DNA from: Paracoccaceae bacterium
Lineage (GTDB): Bacteria > Pseudomonadota > Alphaproteobacteria > Rhodobacterales > Rhodobacteraceae
Length of the DNA stretch: 37,405 nt
NCBI GenBank assembly: GCA_007692585.1
Contig: REBU01000055.1
Span: 1 to 37,405, forward strand
Reading direction: 5' to 3'
The position numbers were made by a program, and so were the translations under genes. The notes under the pieces were generated by a model. The model was not told the origin of the DNA and searched no databases. It saw only the letters and a program-made list of their open reading frames with translations. Numbering within the stretch: the first letter of the stretch is position 1; the number at the start of each line of letters is the position of its first letter. This document shows, one piece after another, positions 16,245-25,332 of the stretch.

Positions 16245-16835
16245 TCAGCGCGAGATCATCCAGAGCGCGACCCCCGCCAGCATCAGGCTTGCGCCGCGAT
16301 TGAGACGCTGCGCGCTGAGTCGGTCTTGCCAGAGCCGCAACAGCCCCGCGCCCGCCCATGTCCAGACTGTGAAGGCGGCAAGATTGTTGAGCGTGAAAAG
16401 TGTCGTGATCCAGAGCACGCTCCCCGCGCTGCAGTCCTCGGCCAGAAACTGTGCGAACATGGCCGCGATGATCGCATAGGCTTTGGGGTTGAGCAGCAGC
16501 AACACCGCGCCGTCGCGGGCCGTGGCGTGGCGCGGGTGCTGGTGTTGCGCGACTGCCCCCGCGCGCCAGAGCCGCCATGCCATCCACAGCACATAGGCCC
16601 CGCCCACAAGCGCCATGCCCTGCGCCATCCGCTCTGTGGTCCCGACGAGCTGTCCGAAGCCAAGCCCGAGCGCCAGTGTGATGATCCATGTCGCGAGGTG
16701 ATAGCCCGCCGAGGCAGGCCAGCTTGCCGCCAGCCCGTCGCGCGCGCCGAGCGTTGCGAAGAAGATATTTCCAGGCCCCGGCGACCAGGCGAGCGGCAGC
16801 AGGAAGAGGATCAGGGCGATGGTGTCAGGCGGCAT
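16245..16835 (-). CDS. LysE/RhtB family amino acid exporter
   Basis: 196-aa inner-membrane protein with about six hydrophobic segments. The family start is recognisable: a first helix ending in the SPGPGNIF motif (residues 18-25), then LLLNPKAYAIIAAMFAQF in the middle, equivalent to the N-P-K-A motif of RhtB proteins. Members export amino acids or homoserine-like compounds; substrate is not predictable. It is divergent from pmbA and upstream of the tannase-family gene on the same strand. Confidence 0.88.
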   Translation of the reverse strand: MPPDTIALILFLLPLAWSPGPGNIFFATLGARDGLAASWPASAGYHLATWIITLALGLGFGQLVGTTERMAQGMALVGGAYVLWMAWRLWRAGAVAQHQHPRHATARDGAVLLLLNPKAYAIIAAMFAQFLAEDCSAGSVLWITTLFTLNNLAAFTVWTWAGAGLLRLWQDRLSAQRLNRGASLMLAGVALWMISR

Positions 16836-16997
16836 CGGCGCACTCGCGTTGGGTCAGGCGGCGATAGAGGACAGATACGGTCCCCGGCGACCCGAAAGCT
16901 GCGTATTGTCAGGCGCGGGATGAAAATCCGCTTCGGGCATTTCATTTCTGCGCCCGAGCGACTAGATCAGACCAAACCTGCGCCCGGAGCATGCCCC

Positions 16998-18359
16998 ATG
17001 ATCGATGACCAACTGACCGCCCCCTTGAAGATTGCCACCAACGCCTTGTTGAAGGCCGCAAAGGCGGCCGGGGCCGAGGCGGCGGATGCGATTGCGATCG
17101 AGGGCCGCTCGATTTCCATCGATGTGCGCAAGGGCGGGCTGGAACATGCCGAACGCGCGGAGGGGCTGGATCTGGGGTTGCGCGTCTTTGTCGGCACGCG
17201 GCAGGCCTGTATCTCGTCTTCCGACACCAGGCCCGAGACCCTGGAGGCGATGGCCGCCCGTGCCGTCGCCATGGCGCGCGAGGCCCCCGACGACCCCCAT
17301 GCGGGGCTTGCCGAAACTGCGCAACTGGCAATGTTGCGCTCTGCTGAAGGGCTGGAACTGGTCGATCCTGCCCCCGAGCCTTCGCCGGAAGCGCTGCAGG
17401 ACGACGCCTGCCGCGCCGAAGCGGCCGCGGCGGCGGTCAAGGGCGTCAGTCAGGTGCAATCGGCATCTGCCGCCTATGAGCGCCGCGCGATCTGGCTGGC
17501 GGCGACGAACGGGTTTCAGGGCGGCTATGCGCGGTCGTCGCGCCATGTCTCCTGCGTGGCGATCAGCGGCGAAGGCACCGGGATGGAGCGTGACTGGGCC
17601 GCCGAGAGCCGGATCTTTCAGCGCGATCTGCCCGAGCCGGACGCGATCGGACAACTGGCGGCAGAGCGCGCCGTAGCGCGCCATGCGGCGCGCCGGCCCA
17701 AGACCGGGACATGGCCTGTGCTCTACGACGAGCGCATCGCCTCGAGCCTGATCGGGCATCTGCTCAATGCGATCAATGGTAGTTCCGTGGCGCGTGGCTC
17801 AAGCTGGCTGCGCGATGCCATGGGCGAAGCGGTGCTGCCCAAGGGCATCAGCCTGCGGGAAGACCCGCTGCGCGTGCGTCGCGCAGGGTCGCGACCTTTC
17901 GATGCCGAAGGGCTGCAGAGCCGGGCGAAAGATCTGGTGGCGGACGGGATCTTGCAAAGCTGGGTGCTGGATCTGGCCACAGCGCGCAAGCTGGGGCTGG
18001 AGAGCACGGCCAATGCGGTGCGCGGCACCTCCGCGCCGCCATCGCCATCGGCCTCAAATGTGGTGTTGACGCAAGGGGACCAAACCCGCGCCGCGCTGCT
18101 GGCCGAGATGGGCACCGGGCTTCTCGTGACATCGCTGATCGGCGCCACGATCAATCCCACGACGGGCGATTACTCGCGCGGGGCGTCGGGCTTCTGGGTC
18201 GAGAATGGCGAGATTGTCTATCCGGTGAATGAATGCACGATTGCGGGCAATCTGCGCGAGATGCTGGGGCGGATCATTCCGGCCAATGACGCGCGCGATC
18301 ATCTGTCGAGTGTCGTGCCCTCGCTTCTGGTGGAAGGGATGACACTTGCCGGAGACTGA
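16998..18359 (+). CDS. pmbA: PmbA/TldE, partner subunit of the TldD protease
   Basis: 453-aa cytoplasmic protein that pairs with TldD in a heterodimeric metalloprotease acting on peptides and antitoxins. It shows the PmbA start (ALLKAAKAAGAEAADAIAIEGRSISIDVRKGGLEHAERAEG), the central GSSVARGSSWLRDAMGEAVLP, and the family C terminus GDYSRGASGFWVENGEIVYPVNECTIAGNLREML. The HExxxH zinc motif of TldD is absent, as expected for TldE. I chose ATG 16998 (MIDDQLTAPL), with GGAG upstream. The open frame to 16326 runs antisense over lysE and is not coding. The end overlaps the next gene by 14 bp. Confidence 0.93.
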   Translation: MIDDQLTAPLKIATNALLKAAKAAGAEAADAIAIEGRSISIDVRKGGLEHAERAEGLDLGLRVFVGTRQACISSSDTRPETLEAMAARAVAMAREAPDDPHAGLAETAQLAMLRSAEGLELVDPAPEPSPEALQDDACRAEAAAAAVKGVSQVQSASAAYERRAIWLAATNGFQGGYARSSRHVSCVAISGEGTGMERDWAAESRIFQRDLPEPDAIGQLAAERAVARHAARRPKTGTWPVLYDERIASSLIGHLLNAINGSSVARGSSWLRDAMGEAVLPKGISLREDPLRVRRAGSRPFDAEGLQSRAKDLVADGILQSWVLDLATARKLGLESTANAVRGTSAPPSPSASNVVLTQGDQTRAALLAEMGTGLLVTSLIGATINPTTGDYSRGASGFWVENGEIVYPVNECTIAGNLREMLGRIIPANDARDHLSSVVPSLLVEGMTLAGD

Positions 18360-19140
18360 GGATCTGGCGCTTCTGATCGCTGCAGCGCAGGAAGCAGGGC
18401 AGATCGCAACGCGTCACTTCGGGGCTGGCCCACAGGTCTGGGACAAGGGCGGCGGGCAGGGGCCTGTCACCGAAGCTGATCTTGAAATCGACCGCATGTT
18501 GCAGGACCGCTTGCGCAGCGCGCGCCCCGATTATGGCTGGCTGTCGGAAGAAACCGCAGCCGATCCCGCGCGGCTGCGGGCCGAGCGGATGTTCATCATC
18601 GACCCGATTGACGGCACCCGCGCCTTCATCGACGGCCAGAAAGGCTTTGCCCATGCGCTGGCCGTCGTCGAGGCCGGTGTGCCTGTGGCCGCTGTCGTGT
18701 TCCTGCCGCTGATGGGGTTGAGCTATACTGCCCGTCGCGGGGGCGGGGCGTTTTGCAATGGCGCGCCGATGCAGGTGCGTCAAAGCGGTGGGGGCACGCC
18801 GCCTGCCGTTCTGGCCGCGCGCCCGGTGATGGAGCCGCGCCACTGGCCCGGCGGTCTGCCCGAGGTCACGCGCCATTTCCGCCCCTCGCTGGCCTGGCGG
18901 CTGGCGCTGGTCGCCGAAGGGCAGTTCGACGCGATGCTGGCCATGCGGGCGACATGGCATTGGGACATTGCGGCGGGCGCGCTTCTCGTCACCGAGGCAG
19001 GCGGCGCGATCACTGACGCGGGCGGGGCTGCGCTGCGTTTTGACACGGAGTGCCCCAGTTCCGAAGGGGTCGTGGCGGCGGCACCTGAGTTGCAGGCCAC
19101 ACTTCTGGCGCGCAGGCTGGGGGGCGGCGCTGTCGGCTGA
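18346..19140 (+). CDS. cysQ: Inositol-monophosphatase-fold phosphatase, probable 3'(2'),5'-bisphosphate nucleotidase CysQ
   Basis: 264-aa magnesium-dependent phosphatase. Family motifs are all present: the acidic pair in GWLSEET, the metal loop DPIDGTRAF, and WDIAAGALLVTEAGG near the C terminus. CysQ recycles 3'-phosphoadenosine 5'-phosphate from sulfate activation, and IMPase/SuhB is the alternative. The pmbA-cysQ-kdtA-lpxK order is usual in Rhodobacteraceae and favours CysQ. The start is TTG 18346, inside pmbA, with GGAAGG nine bases upstream, so translational coupling is likely. The 224 bp after it hold no supported gene. Confidence 0.87.
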   Translation: MPETEDLALLIAAAQEAGQIATRHFGAGPQVWDKGGGQGPVTEADLEIDRMLQDRLRSARPDYGWLSEETAADPARLRAERMFIIDPIDGTRAFIDGQKGFAHALAVVEAGVPVAAVVFLPLMGLSYTARRGGGAFCNGAPMQVRQSGGGTPPAVLAARPVMEPRHWPGGLPEVTRHFRPSLAWRLALVAEGQFDAMLAMRATWHWDIAAGALLVTEAGGAITDAGGAALRFDTECPSSEGVVAAAPELQATLLARRLGGGAVG

Positions 19141-19364
19141 AGGCCAAGCTGGATGCGGCGGCGCAATGCCACGCGCCGGGCGCAGTCCTGATCTGCGGGC
19201 ATGGCTGCGTTGCGCCAGACTACGCGCCAAGGAAGCATCTCGCAAAAATTCATTCCGTCCCCCGAAGAATTGGCCTATCACGCAAGAAGATCTGCGGTCA
19301 TCGCCTGTGGCATGGTCATGGCAGCTCATGTGCAGGTCCGGCGGCAGAGAGTGAGGGCGCAGCG

Positions 19365-20570
19365 ATGGTCTTGAGCCTTGGCAGACAGGTCTCGCGGCTG
19401 CTGGGCGGGCACAGGCTGGCCGACCCGGACGCCGTCATGCGCTTGCCCCGGCCCTTTGTCTGGCTGCACGGCGATCACGCAGAGCAGGCGCACGCGCTTG
19501 TCAGCCTGTCTGACGCGGTTTTGCACAAAGAGGCCGGGATTTCGGTTCTGTTGAGCCTGCCCCCGGAGGCCGCAGTCATCGTGCCCGATATGCCCGGACG
19601 TGTGGTCTTGCCTGTCGGGGACGATGCCGCCGCGCTGGCGCTGGCGCTTGTGGCGCGCAAACATCTGCCTGCAGCGGTGCTTCTGGCAGCGCGCAGATTG
19701 CCAGTGGCGATGATCCGTCAGATGGTGCGGCGCAAGGTGGCGGTGTTCGTGCTGGATGCGCAGGGGCCGGGCTTTGCCGCAGGCTGGCGCCATCTTCCGG
19801 GGTTTTCGCGCGCGATGCTGTCGCAGCTCTCGCATGTTTTCGTGCAGCACGAAGCAGAGCGCGCGCTTTGGCTGGAGCAGGGGTTGGCGGCGCAGAAGAT
19901 GACCGTTTGCGGGCGATTATCCCCGACGCCCGCAGCGCTTGGCTGCAATGAGGCTGAACGCGAGGCGCTGTCAGAGGCGTTTCGGCACCGCACCATGTGG
20001 CTCGCGGTCGGGATCCCTGAGCGCGAGGAGGATGCGATCATCGCAGCCCATCGCGAAGCCTTGCGCGAAAGTCACCGGCTGGTGCTGATCCTGCATCCGG
20101 CAGATCCTGGCCGTGGGGCTGCGCTCGGGGCGAAGATGGCGGCGCATTTTGTCACCGCGCTGCGCTCGCGCGATGATCTGGTCACGCCGGAAACGCAGGT
20201 TTATATCGTCGATACCGAAGGGGAGCGGGGGCTGTGGTATCGCCTTGCCGTTTGCTGCTATCTCGGCGGCTCGCTTGGTGGTGAGGGGGCGCAGATCAGC
20301 CCGATGGAGCCTGCGGGTCTGGGCTGCGCCGTAGTGCATGGCCGCCATTTCGGCCGCCATTCCGAGGCATTCGATCTGCTTCGCAGCGCGCGCGCAACCC
20401 GGATGGTCCAGAGCGGCGAAGGTTTGGGCGGTGCGATCTGCGCGGCGCTGCGCCCCGAGCAGGCTGCAGATCAGGCGCATCGCGGCTGGCAGGTGATCTC
20501 GACAGGCTATGAGGCAACCGAGGCGGTTCTGACGGCGCTGATCGCGGCGGCGCGGACGAGGGAGGGCTGA
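19365..20570 (+). CDS. Divergent WaaA/KdtA (Kdo transferase) homologue
   Basis: 401-aa GT-B glycosyltransferase-like protein in the place where many Rhodobacteraceae have waaA, directly before lpxK. The C-terminal half is WaaA-like: [19 protein letters not shown] (E. coli STHEGEESVVIAAHQAL), LILHPADP, and [19 protein letters not shown] then SPMEPAGLG. The N-terminal half has lost the diagnostic motifs. The H-x-x-SVGE segment with the catalytic glutamate reads WLHGDHAEQ (residues 33-41), METELWPN is not recognisable, and SLKFD is replaced by GRLSPTP. It may be a Kdo transferase with altered chemistry or a paralogue acting on another core sugar. Its stop overlaps lpxK as TGATG. Confidence 0.8.
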   Translation: MVLSLGRQVSRLLGGHRLADPDAVMRLPRPFVWLHGDHAEQAHALVSLSDAVLHKEAGISVLLSLPPEAAVIVPDMPGRVVLPVGDDAAALALALVARKHLPAAVLLAARRLPVAMIRQMVRRKVAVFVLDAQGPGFAAGWRHLPGFSRAMLSQLSHVFVQHEAERALWLEQGLAAQKMTVCGRLSPTPAALGCNEAEREALSEAFRHRTMWLAVGIPEREEDAIIAAHREALRESHRLVLILHPADPGRGAALGAKMAAHFVTALRSRDDLVTPETQVYIVDTEGERGLWYRLAVCCYLGGSLGGEGAQISPMEPAGLGCAVVHGRHFGRHSEAFDLLRSARATRMVQSGEGLGGAICAALRPEQAADQAHRGWQVISTGYEATEAVLTALIAAARTREG

Positions 20571-21556
20571 TGATGCGACCGCCTGCCTTCTGGTTCACGC
20601 CGCCAGAGCGACCGGGCTTTCGCGCGCGTGCATTAGCGCCGCTGGCAGCGCTCTATGCGCGTGCGACGGCGCGCCGCGTGGCCCGTCCGCCTGACTGGCG
20701 CGCGCCGGTGCCGGTGATCTGCGTGGGCAATCTCAATATCGGTGGCACGGGCAAGACGCCCACGGTGATCGCGCTGGTGCAGATGCTGCAGGCGATGGGG
20801 CAGGTGCCGCATGTGATCTCGCGCGGCTATGGCGGGCAGATGGCGGGGCCAGTGCAGGTGCGCGAGCGGGTGCATCAGGCAAGCGATGTGGGCGATGAGC
20901 CGCTGTTGCTGTCAGCCTTCACGCCCGTTTGGGTGGCACGCGACCGTGCTGAGGGCGCGCGGCAGGCGGTGGCGGCGGGGGCCAGCGTGCTGGTGATGGA
21001 TGACGGGTTTCAGAACCCGGCACTGGCCAAGGATCTGTCGCTGATCGTGGTCGATGCGGCTTTGGGCTTCGGCAATGAGCGGGTGCTGCCAGCGGGCCCA
21101 TTGCGCGAGCCCGTGGCCGTCGGGCTGGCGCGCGCGGATCTGGTGATCAGCATCGGCCCACCGGCCATGCAGGCGCGGTTTGCAGGCGAGGATCTGGGTT
21201 TGCCAGTGCTGCGCGCTGTGTTGCAGCCGTTGCAGATGGGGATAGGCTGGCAGGGGCTGCGGGTGCTGGCCTTTGCCGGGATCGGCCGGCCAGAGAAGTT
21301 CTTTGCCAGCCTGCGCGCCGAAGGGGCAGAGGTGATCCGCGCCGAGGCGCTCAGCGATCACCAGCCGCTGACCGACGCGTTGATGGCGCGGCTGACGCTG
21401 GAGGCCAAGGCGCTTGGAGCGCAACTGGTGACGACCGAGAAGGATGCCGTTCGGCTGCCTGCCGCGTTTCGCGCCAAGGTGCTGGCGCTGCCTGTGCGGC
21501 TGCAATTCGACGACCCGAGGCCGTTGCAGGATCGGCTGCGCGCGCTTTTTGCGTGA
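20570..21556 (+). CDS. lpxK: Tetraacyldisaccharide 4'-kinase
   Basis: 328-aa inner-membrane-associated kinase that phosphorylates the 4' position of the lipid A precursor. The P-loop is [11 protein letters not shown] at residues 53-63, preceded by VPVICV. Further conserved blocks are [41 protein letters not shown] and the C-terminal [11 protein letters not shown]. The hydrophobic/basic N terminus would dip into the membrane. ATG 20570 shares its A with the upstream stop, and AGGGAGG lies just before, so it is coupled to the waaA-like gene. It shows that this organism makes a 4'-phosphorylated lipid A precursor. Confidence 0.95.
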   Translation: MMRPPAFWFTPPERPGFRARALAPLAALYARATARRVARPPDWRAPVPVICVGNLNIGGTGKTPTVIALVQMLQAMGQVPHVISRGYGGQMAGPVQVRERVHQASDVGDEPLLLSAFTPVWVARDRAEGARQAVAAGASVLVMDDGFQNPALAKDLSLIVVDAALGFGNERVLPAGPLREPVAVGLARADLVISIGPPAMQARFAGEDLGLPVLRAVLQPLQMGIGWQGLRVLAFAGIGRPEKFFASLRAEGAEVIRAEALSDHQPLTDALMARLTLEAKALGAQLVTTEKDAVRLPAAFRAKVLALPVRLQFDDPRPLQDRLRALFA

Positions 21557-21571
21557 GGCGGTCGCGCAGGG

Positions 21572-21623
21572 CCGGGCCTTGGGGCATCGAGCCCCTGCGG
21601 CCCGGTCGGGCTGCAAGCAGCCC
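21572..21623. other. Two GC-rich hairpins between convergent lpxK and aldehyde dehydrogenase
   Basis: CCGGGCC (21572-21578) pairs with GGCCCGG (21599-21605) around an inner GGGGC/GCCCC stem, followed by GGGCTGC-AA-GCAGCCC at 21608-21623. No T-run on either side, so they may slow or stop transcription from both sides but are not textbook terminators. Confidence 0.35.
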
Positions 21624-21650
21624 TCCGCGCGCGCCGCGAGGGGGCTGGGT

Positions 21651-23129
21651 TCAGACGCTGAGGCAGATGTATTTCATCTCGAGATAATCCTCCATCCCGT
21701 GCCGCGAGCCTTCGCGCCCGAGCCCGGATTGCTTGACCCCGCCGAAGGGCGCCATTTCGCTGGAAATGATCCCGGTATTCACGCCCACGATCCCGTATTC
21801 CAGCGCTTCCTGCACGCGGGTGATCCGGCTGATGTCGCGCGCGTAGAAATAGGCGGCCAGCCCGAAGATCGTGTCATTGGCATAGCCGATCACCTCGTCT
21901 TCGGTGTCGAATCGGAAGAGCGGCGCCATCGGACCGAAGGTTTCTTCCTGCGCGACTTTCATTGCCTGCGTGACCCCTGTGAGCACCGTCGGTTCAAAGA
22001 AACTGCCGCCATTGCCGTGTTTGCGCCCGCCGGTCGTGACCTGCGCGCCCTTGGATACGGCATCTGCAATGTGATCCTCGACCTTGGTCACAGCGTCCGC
22101 AGTGATCAGCGGGCCGAGTTGTGTCCCTTCTTCGAGCCCGTCGCCCACGCGCAGTTTCTCGACCTCGGCGGTCAGCTTCTTGGCGAAAGCGTCATAGATT
22201 CCCGACTGGACATAGATGCGGTTGGCACAGACGCAGGTTTGCCCGTTATTGCGGTATTTCGACAGCATCGCGCCCTGCACGGCGGCGTCCAGATCCGCGT
22301 CGTCAAAGACGATGAACGGCGCATTGCCGCCCAGTTCCATCGAGCATTTCATGACCTGATCGGCGGCCTGACGCAGCAGGATGCGGCCGACTTCGGTGCT
22401 GCCGGTGAAGCTGAGCTTGCGCACAATAGGGTTTTCGCAGAATTCCTTGCCGATATCGGAGGCCCGGCTTGAGGGGATCACGGAAAACAGCCCCCCCGGC
22501 ACGCCTGCGCGGTCTGCCAGAACCGCGATGGCCAGCGCCGAGAGGGGGGTCTCTGCGGCGGGGCGCGCCACGAAACCACAGCCCACGGCCAGCGCCGGGG
22601 CGACTTTGCGCGTCAGCATCGCATTGGGAAAATTCCACGGTGTGATCGAGGCCGCAACGCCAATCGGCTGGCGCAGCACCGAAATGCGTTTATCCGCCTG
22701 ATGGCCGGGCAGGATCTCGCCATAGGCGCGTTTCGCTTCCTCGGCGAACCATTCGATATAGCTCGCGCCATAGGCGATCTCGCCCCGCGCCTCGGCCAGA
22801 GGTTTACCCATCTCGGAGGTCAGGATCAGGGCGAGGTCGTCCTGAGCAGCCATCATCAGGTCGAACCATTTGCGCAATACGCTCGCGCGTTCCTTGGCAG
22901 TGAGTGCCGCCCAGTCATGGCGCGCACGATCGGCGGCGGCGATAGCGCGGGCCGTCTCTGCGCGGCCAAGATCTGCCACACGCGCGATGACATCGCCACG
23001 CGCTGGATTGATCACGTCGAAAGTCGCGCCGTCATCCGCCGCGATCCAGTCGCCTGCGACATAGGCGCGCTCCTCCAGCAGAGCGGGGTCGGACAGAAGA
23101 TTGCGGAGATTGGTGGTCTGCTCGAGCAT
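21651..23129 (-). CDS. gabD: NAD(P)-dependent succinate-semialdehyde dehydrogenase-type aldehyde dehydrogenase
   Basis: 492-aa aldehyde dehydrogenase closest to GabD. Motifs: ITPWNFPNAM, cofactor turn FTGSTEVGR, general base glutamate in MELGGNAPF, catalytic cysteine in NNGQTCVCANR, and the C-terminal block MAPFGGVKQSGLGREG. The cofactor-binding lysine of the usual KPAxxTP motif is arginine here (Arg189 in VARPAAETP). GabD oxidises succinate semialdehyde from GABA, the end of the putrescine route, so it could serve the operon at 1668-9832, but nothing in the sequence ties the two. ATG 23129 has AAAGGA upstream. It is divergent from the GGDEF gene across 188 bp. Confidence 0.88.
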   Translation of the reverse strand: MLEQTTNLRNLLSDPALLEERAYVAGDWIAADDGATFDVINPARGDVIARVADLGRAETARAIAAADRARHDWAALTAKERASVLRKWFDLMMAAQDDLALILTSEMGKPLAEARGEIAYGASYIEWFAEEAKRAYGEILPGHQADKRISVLRQPIGVAASITPWNFPNAMLTRKVAPALAVGCGFVARPAAETPLSALAIAVLADRAGVPGGLFSVIPSSRASDIGKEFCENPIVRKLSFTGSTEVGRILLRQAADQVMKCSMELGGNAPFIVFDDADLDAAVQGAMLSKYRNNGQTCVCANRIYVQSGIYDAFAKKLTAEVEKLRVGDGLEEGTQLGPLITADAVTKVEDHIADAVSKGAQVTTGGRKHGNGGSFFEPTVLTGVTQAMKVAQEETFGPMAPLFRFDTEDEVIGYANDTIFGLAAYFYARDISRITRVQEALEYGIVGVNTGIISSEMAPFGGVKQSGLGREGSRHGMEDYLEMKYICLSV

Positions 23130-23317
23130 GTCGGTCCTTTCTCGCGGCGTGATGACACGTTAGTGAGTGTCAGGATGCGCCGCGTTGCGATTTGCGTGCC
23201 TGCCTCAGACCTAGTGGCTCTGGCGTGCAATGTCACGGTCTGCGGCATCACGAAAGGAAACCTTAACCTTTTCGCGCCATCCTTGGGGCGTTAGGCTGTA
23301 AGAGAGAGTGAACGCGC

Positions 23318-24769
23318 ATGTGCGCAAAGGATCTCAATGTGAATGACAGCAAAGATCGCGAGCGGTTCTACTCCGATCTGGTTCTGCATCATTCCTCGGA
23401 TGCTGTCGTCATCTGTGATCCGGACGGTCTGGCGGTCTGGATCAATCCTGCCTTCACGGTGCAGACCGGCTATGGTGCCAATGACGTGCTCGGGGCTGAT
23501 CCGCTTGCGATGTTGCGCGGTCAGGATACGGATCGGGACGCCGTGGAGCAGATCACGCTGGGCTTCCAGCAGCGGCGCGAAACCCGGCTCGATATTCTGA
23601 ATTACAGCCGCTCCGGAACCGCCTTCTGGGCGGATCTGAAACTGTCGCCGGTTTACGATTCGACCGGAAAACACACGCATTTCATTGCGACCATGCGTGA
23701 CATTACCGAACGCAAGCTGCTCGAAGACCAGAACGAGGAAATGCGCCATTCCGAAGCCCTGCGTCAGGCCGAGCGCCATTTGCTCGCGCTGACCAGTGAA
23801 TGGCTTTACTCGGCGAAATCCTTCGAAGAATTGCTCATGGTGATCAAACGCGCCATGCACACGCTGATCCCGGAAGCGGACGGGGCGCTTTACGTATATG
23901 ACACCTCGCGCACGATGCTGGAACTTGCCGCATCATGGGGCACGATGCCGGAGTTCGAACCCCAGATCCTGCCGGATGATTGCTGGGCGTTGCGGCGTGG
24001 ACGCGCCTATGCCTTTGGACAAAAACCGATCCAGTTTGCCTGCGACCATGTACACAAGCCCGGCACCCCCTATTTCTGCCTGCCGATCATCGCGCATGGG
24101 GAAACCATAGGTCTGATGCATATCGTGTTTGAAGGCTATGAGGAAACTGGCCTGATGCGTCATATGCGCGACGATGTGTTTCGCAATCGATGGGATGTGT
24201 CGCTGATCTGCGCGGAACAGATCAGCCTGGCCGTCGCGAATGTGCGCTTGCGACAGGAGTTGCAGGAGAAATCGTGGCGTGATCCGCTGACGGGGCTGTG
24301 GAATCGGCGGTGGTTCATGGAAAAAGCCCAGCGTGAAGTGTCGCAGGCGACGCGCAACCAGCGCGAACTGGCTTTGATCTCGGTGGATGTGGATCACTTC
24401 AAGCAATTCAACGACCGTTTCGGGCATGATGCGGGCGATGAGGTGCTGATGGAGGTCGGGCGCATCATGCTGCGTGTGAGCGGGCCGACTGTCCATCCCT
24501 GCCGGATTGGTGGCGAGGAGTTCGTGTTTCTTTGCATCGATTGCGACGAAAGCGCCGCAATCGATCAGGCGGAAGCGCTGAGAAGCGAAATTTCACAAGC
24601 CCAGTTGCATGTGCGTGGGCAGTCTTTGCCCTCGATCACGATTTCGGCGGGGTTGGGGCTGTTGAAGCGTGATGGTCCAGCATTGCAGGATGTGATGCAT
24701 GCTGCGGACAGGGCGCTTTACCATGCGAAGGACGCAGGCCGGGATCGCGTGATCGCACAAGCGCCGTGA
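23318..24769 (+). CDS. PAS-GAF-GGDEF diguanylate cyclase
   Basis: 483-aa cytoplasmic sensor that should make cyclic di-GMP. Residues about 20-135 are a PAS domain with PAC segment (ITERKLLEDQNEEM, then a coiled coil). Residues about 165-315 look like a GAF domain (SFEELLMVIKRAM through ICAEQISLAVANVRLRQEL), and the GGDEF domain starts at RDPLTGLWNRRWF. The active loop is GGEEF (398-402), intact for catalysis, and the metal-binding DVDHFKQFND is present. The RxxD inhibitory site is absent before the loop, so product inhibition by that route is unlikely. The PAS domain resembles LOV domains (L-x-G-x-D-T-D) but the photoactive cysteine position is Leu63. No transmembrane segment. Confidence 0.93.
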   Translation: MCAKDLNVNDSKDRERFYSDLVLHHSSDAVVICDPDGLAVWINPAFTVQTGYGANDVLGADPLAMLRGQDTDRDAVEQITLGFQQRRETRLDILNYSRSGTAFWADLKLSPVYDSTGKHTHFIATMRDITERKLLEDQNEEMRHSEALRQAERHLLALTSEWLYSAKSFEELLMVIKRAMHTLIPEADGALYVYDTSRTMLELAASWGTMPEFEPQILPDDCWALRRGRAYAFGQKPIQFACDHVHKPGTPYFCLPIIAHGETIGLMHIVFEGYEETGLMRHMRDDVFRNRWDVSLICAEQISLAVANVRLRQELQEKSWRDPLTGLWNRRWFMEKAQREVSQATRNQRELALISVDVDHFKQFNDRFGHDAGDEVLMEVGRIMLRVSGPTVHPCRIGGEEFVFLCIDCDESAAIDQAEALRSEISQAQLHVRGQSLPSITISAGLGLLKRDGPALQDVMHAADRALYHAKDAGRDRVIAQAP

Positions 24770-25198
24770 CGCTGACGCACTGGATCGGGTCACTCCTCGA
24801 TCCAGGTTGCAGAGTTTCGCATCAAGTGCTGCCCTGTGTCAGAAGCATTTTGCTGACCACAGCGCACTGCATTCGGTGGGCTGTGAGGATCGCCCAGATC
24901 TCTGCGCCAGGCTCTTGTGAGAAGTCTGTGCTGCGACGGGGATGCTGTCGCGAATTGCCCGCGCAGACGGCGTTATCGCGCAAGGCAAGGTGTCGGTCGC
25001 CTGCGACCTGTGCTTTTCGGTCAAGATTTGCGCCGCTTGCCGCAGAACTGCCACGGCACGCGAAATTCAGAGGGGGCGATGCCATCCATCAACACGCAGA
25101 TGGATGCTGAAACACGGACCGGGCGCTGCGATATTTGCCAGATCAGGATGCGCAGCAGGCAATGAACGGTTTTTGTTCGGGCAGGTTATGCCAAGTAT
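24770..25198. other. Gene-poor stretch after the diguanylate cyclase
   Basis: No reading frame here looks like a protein I recognise; the short open frames on both strands lack ribosome sites and family motifs. Two inverted repeats stand out: TGGATCG-N10-CGATCCA at 24781-24804, 11 bp after the cyclase stop, and CATCCATC-AACACGCA-GATGGATG at 25083-25106. Neither has a T-run. It may be decayed coding sequence, but I cannot name its source. Confidence 0.5.
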
Positions 25199-25227
25199 TT
25201 GACTCATCTGTCCCCTTTACCTATCAC
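25199..25227 (+). promoter_or_regulatory. Candidate mgtE promoter
   Basis: TTGACT (25199-25204), 17-bp spacer and TATCAC (25222-25227). Transcription would start near 25234 and leave a leader of about 150 nt before mgtE, long enough for post-transcriptional control. Confidence 0.45.
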
Positions 25228-25332
25228 CTGCCGCAAGGCCGCGTTGCGCTGGCAAGATAAGACTGAGGCGGCACGCACCACAGGGCACGACGACAGGCTG
25301 AAAATCTACTGGGTGATTGAGCGGGAACATCG

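Noticed and set aside
16326-16997. N-terminal extension giving a 677-aa PmbA
   Set aside because: It runs antisense through lysE and has no similarity to PmbA; the family start lies at 16998.
19141-19364. Possible small conserved gene between cysQ and the waaA-like gene
   Set aside because: Some relatives have a short gene here, but I found no frame with a plausible start and protein-like composition.
21651-23129. Assignment of the aldehyde dehydrogenase as PuuC of the first operon
   Set aside because: It looks like GabD, is 12 kb away on the other strand and has its own start region; only the pathway idea connects them.
23318-23560. Functional LOV photoreceptor domain
   Set aside because: The cysteine required for the flavin adduct is replaced by leucine.
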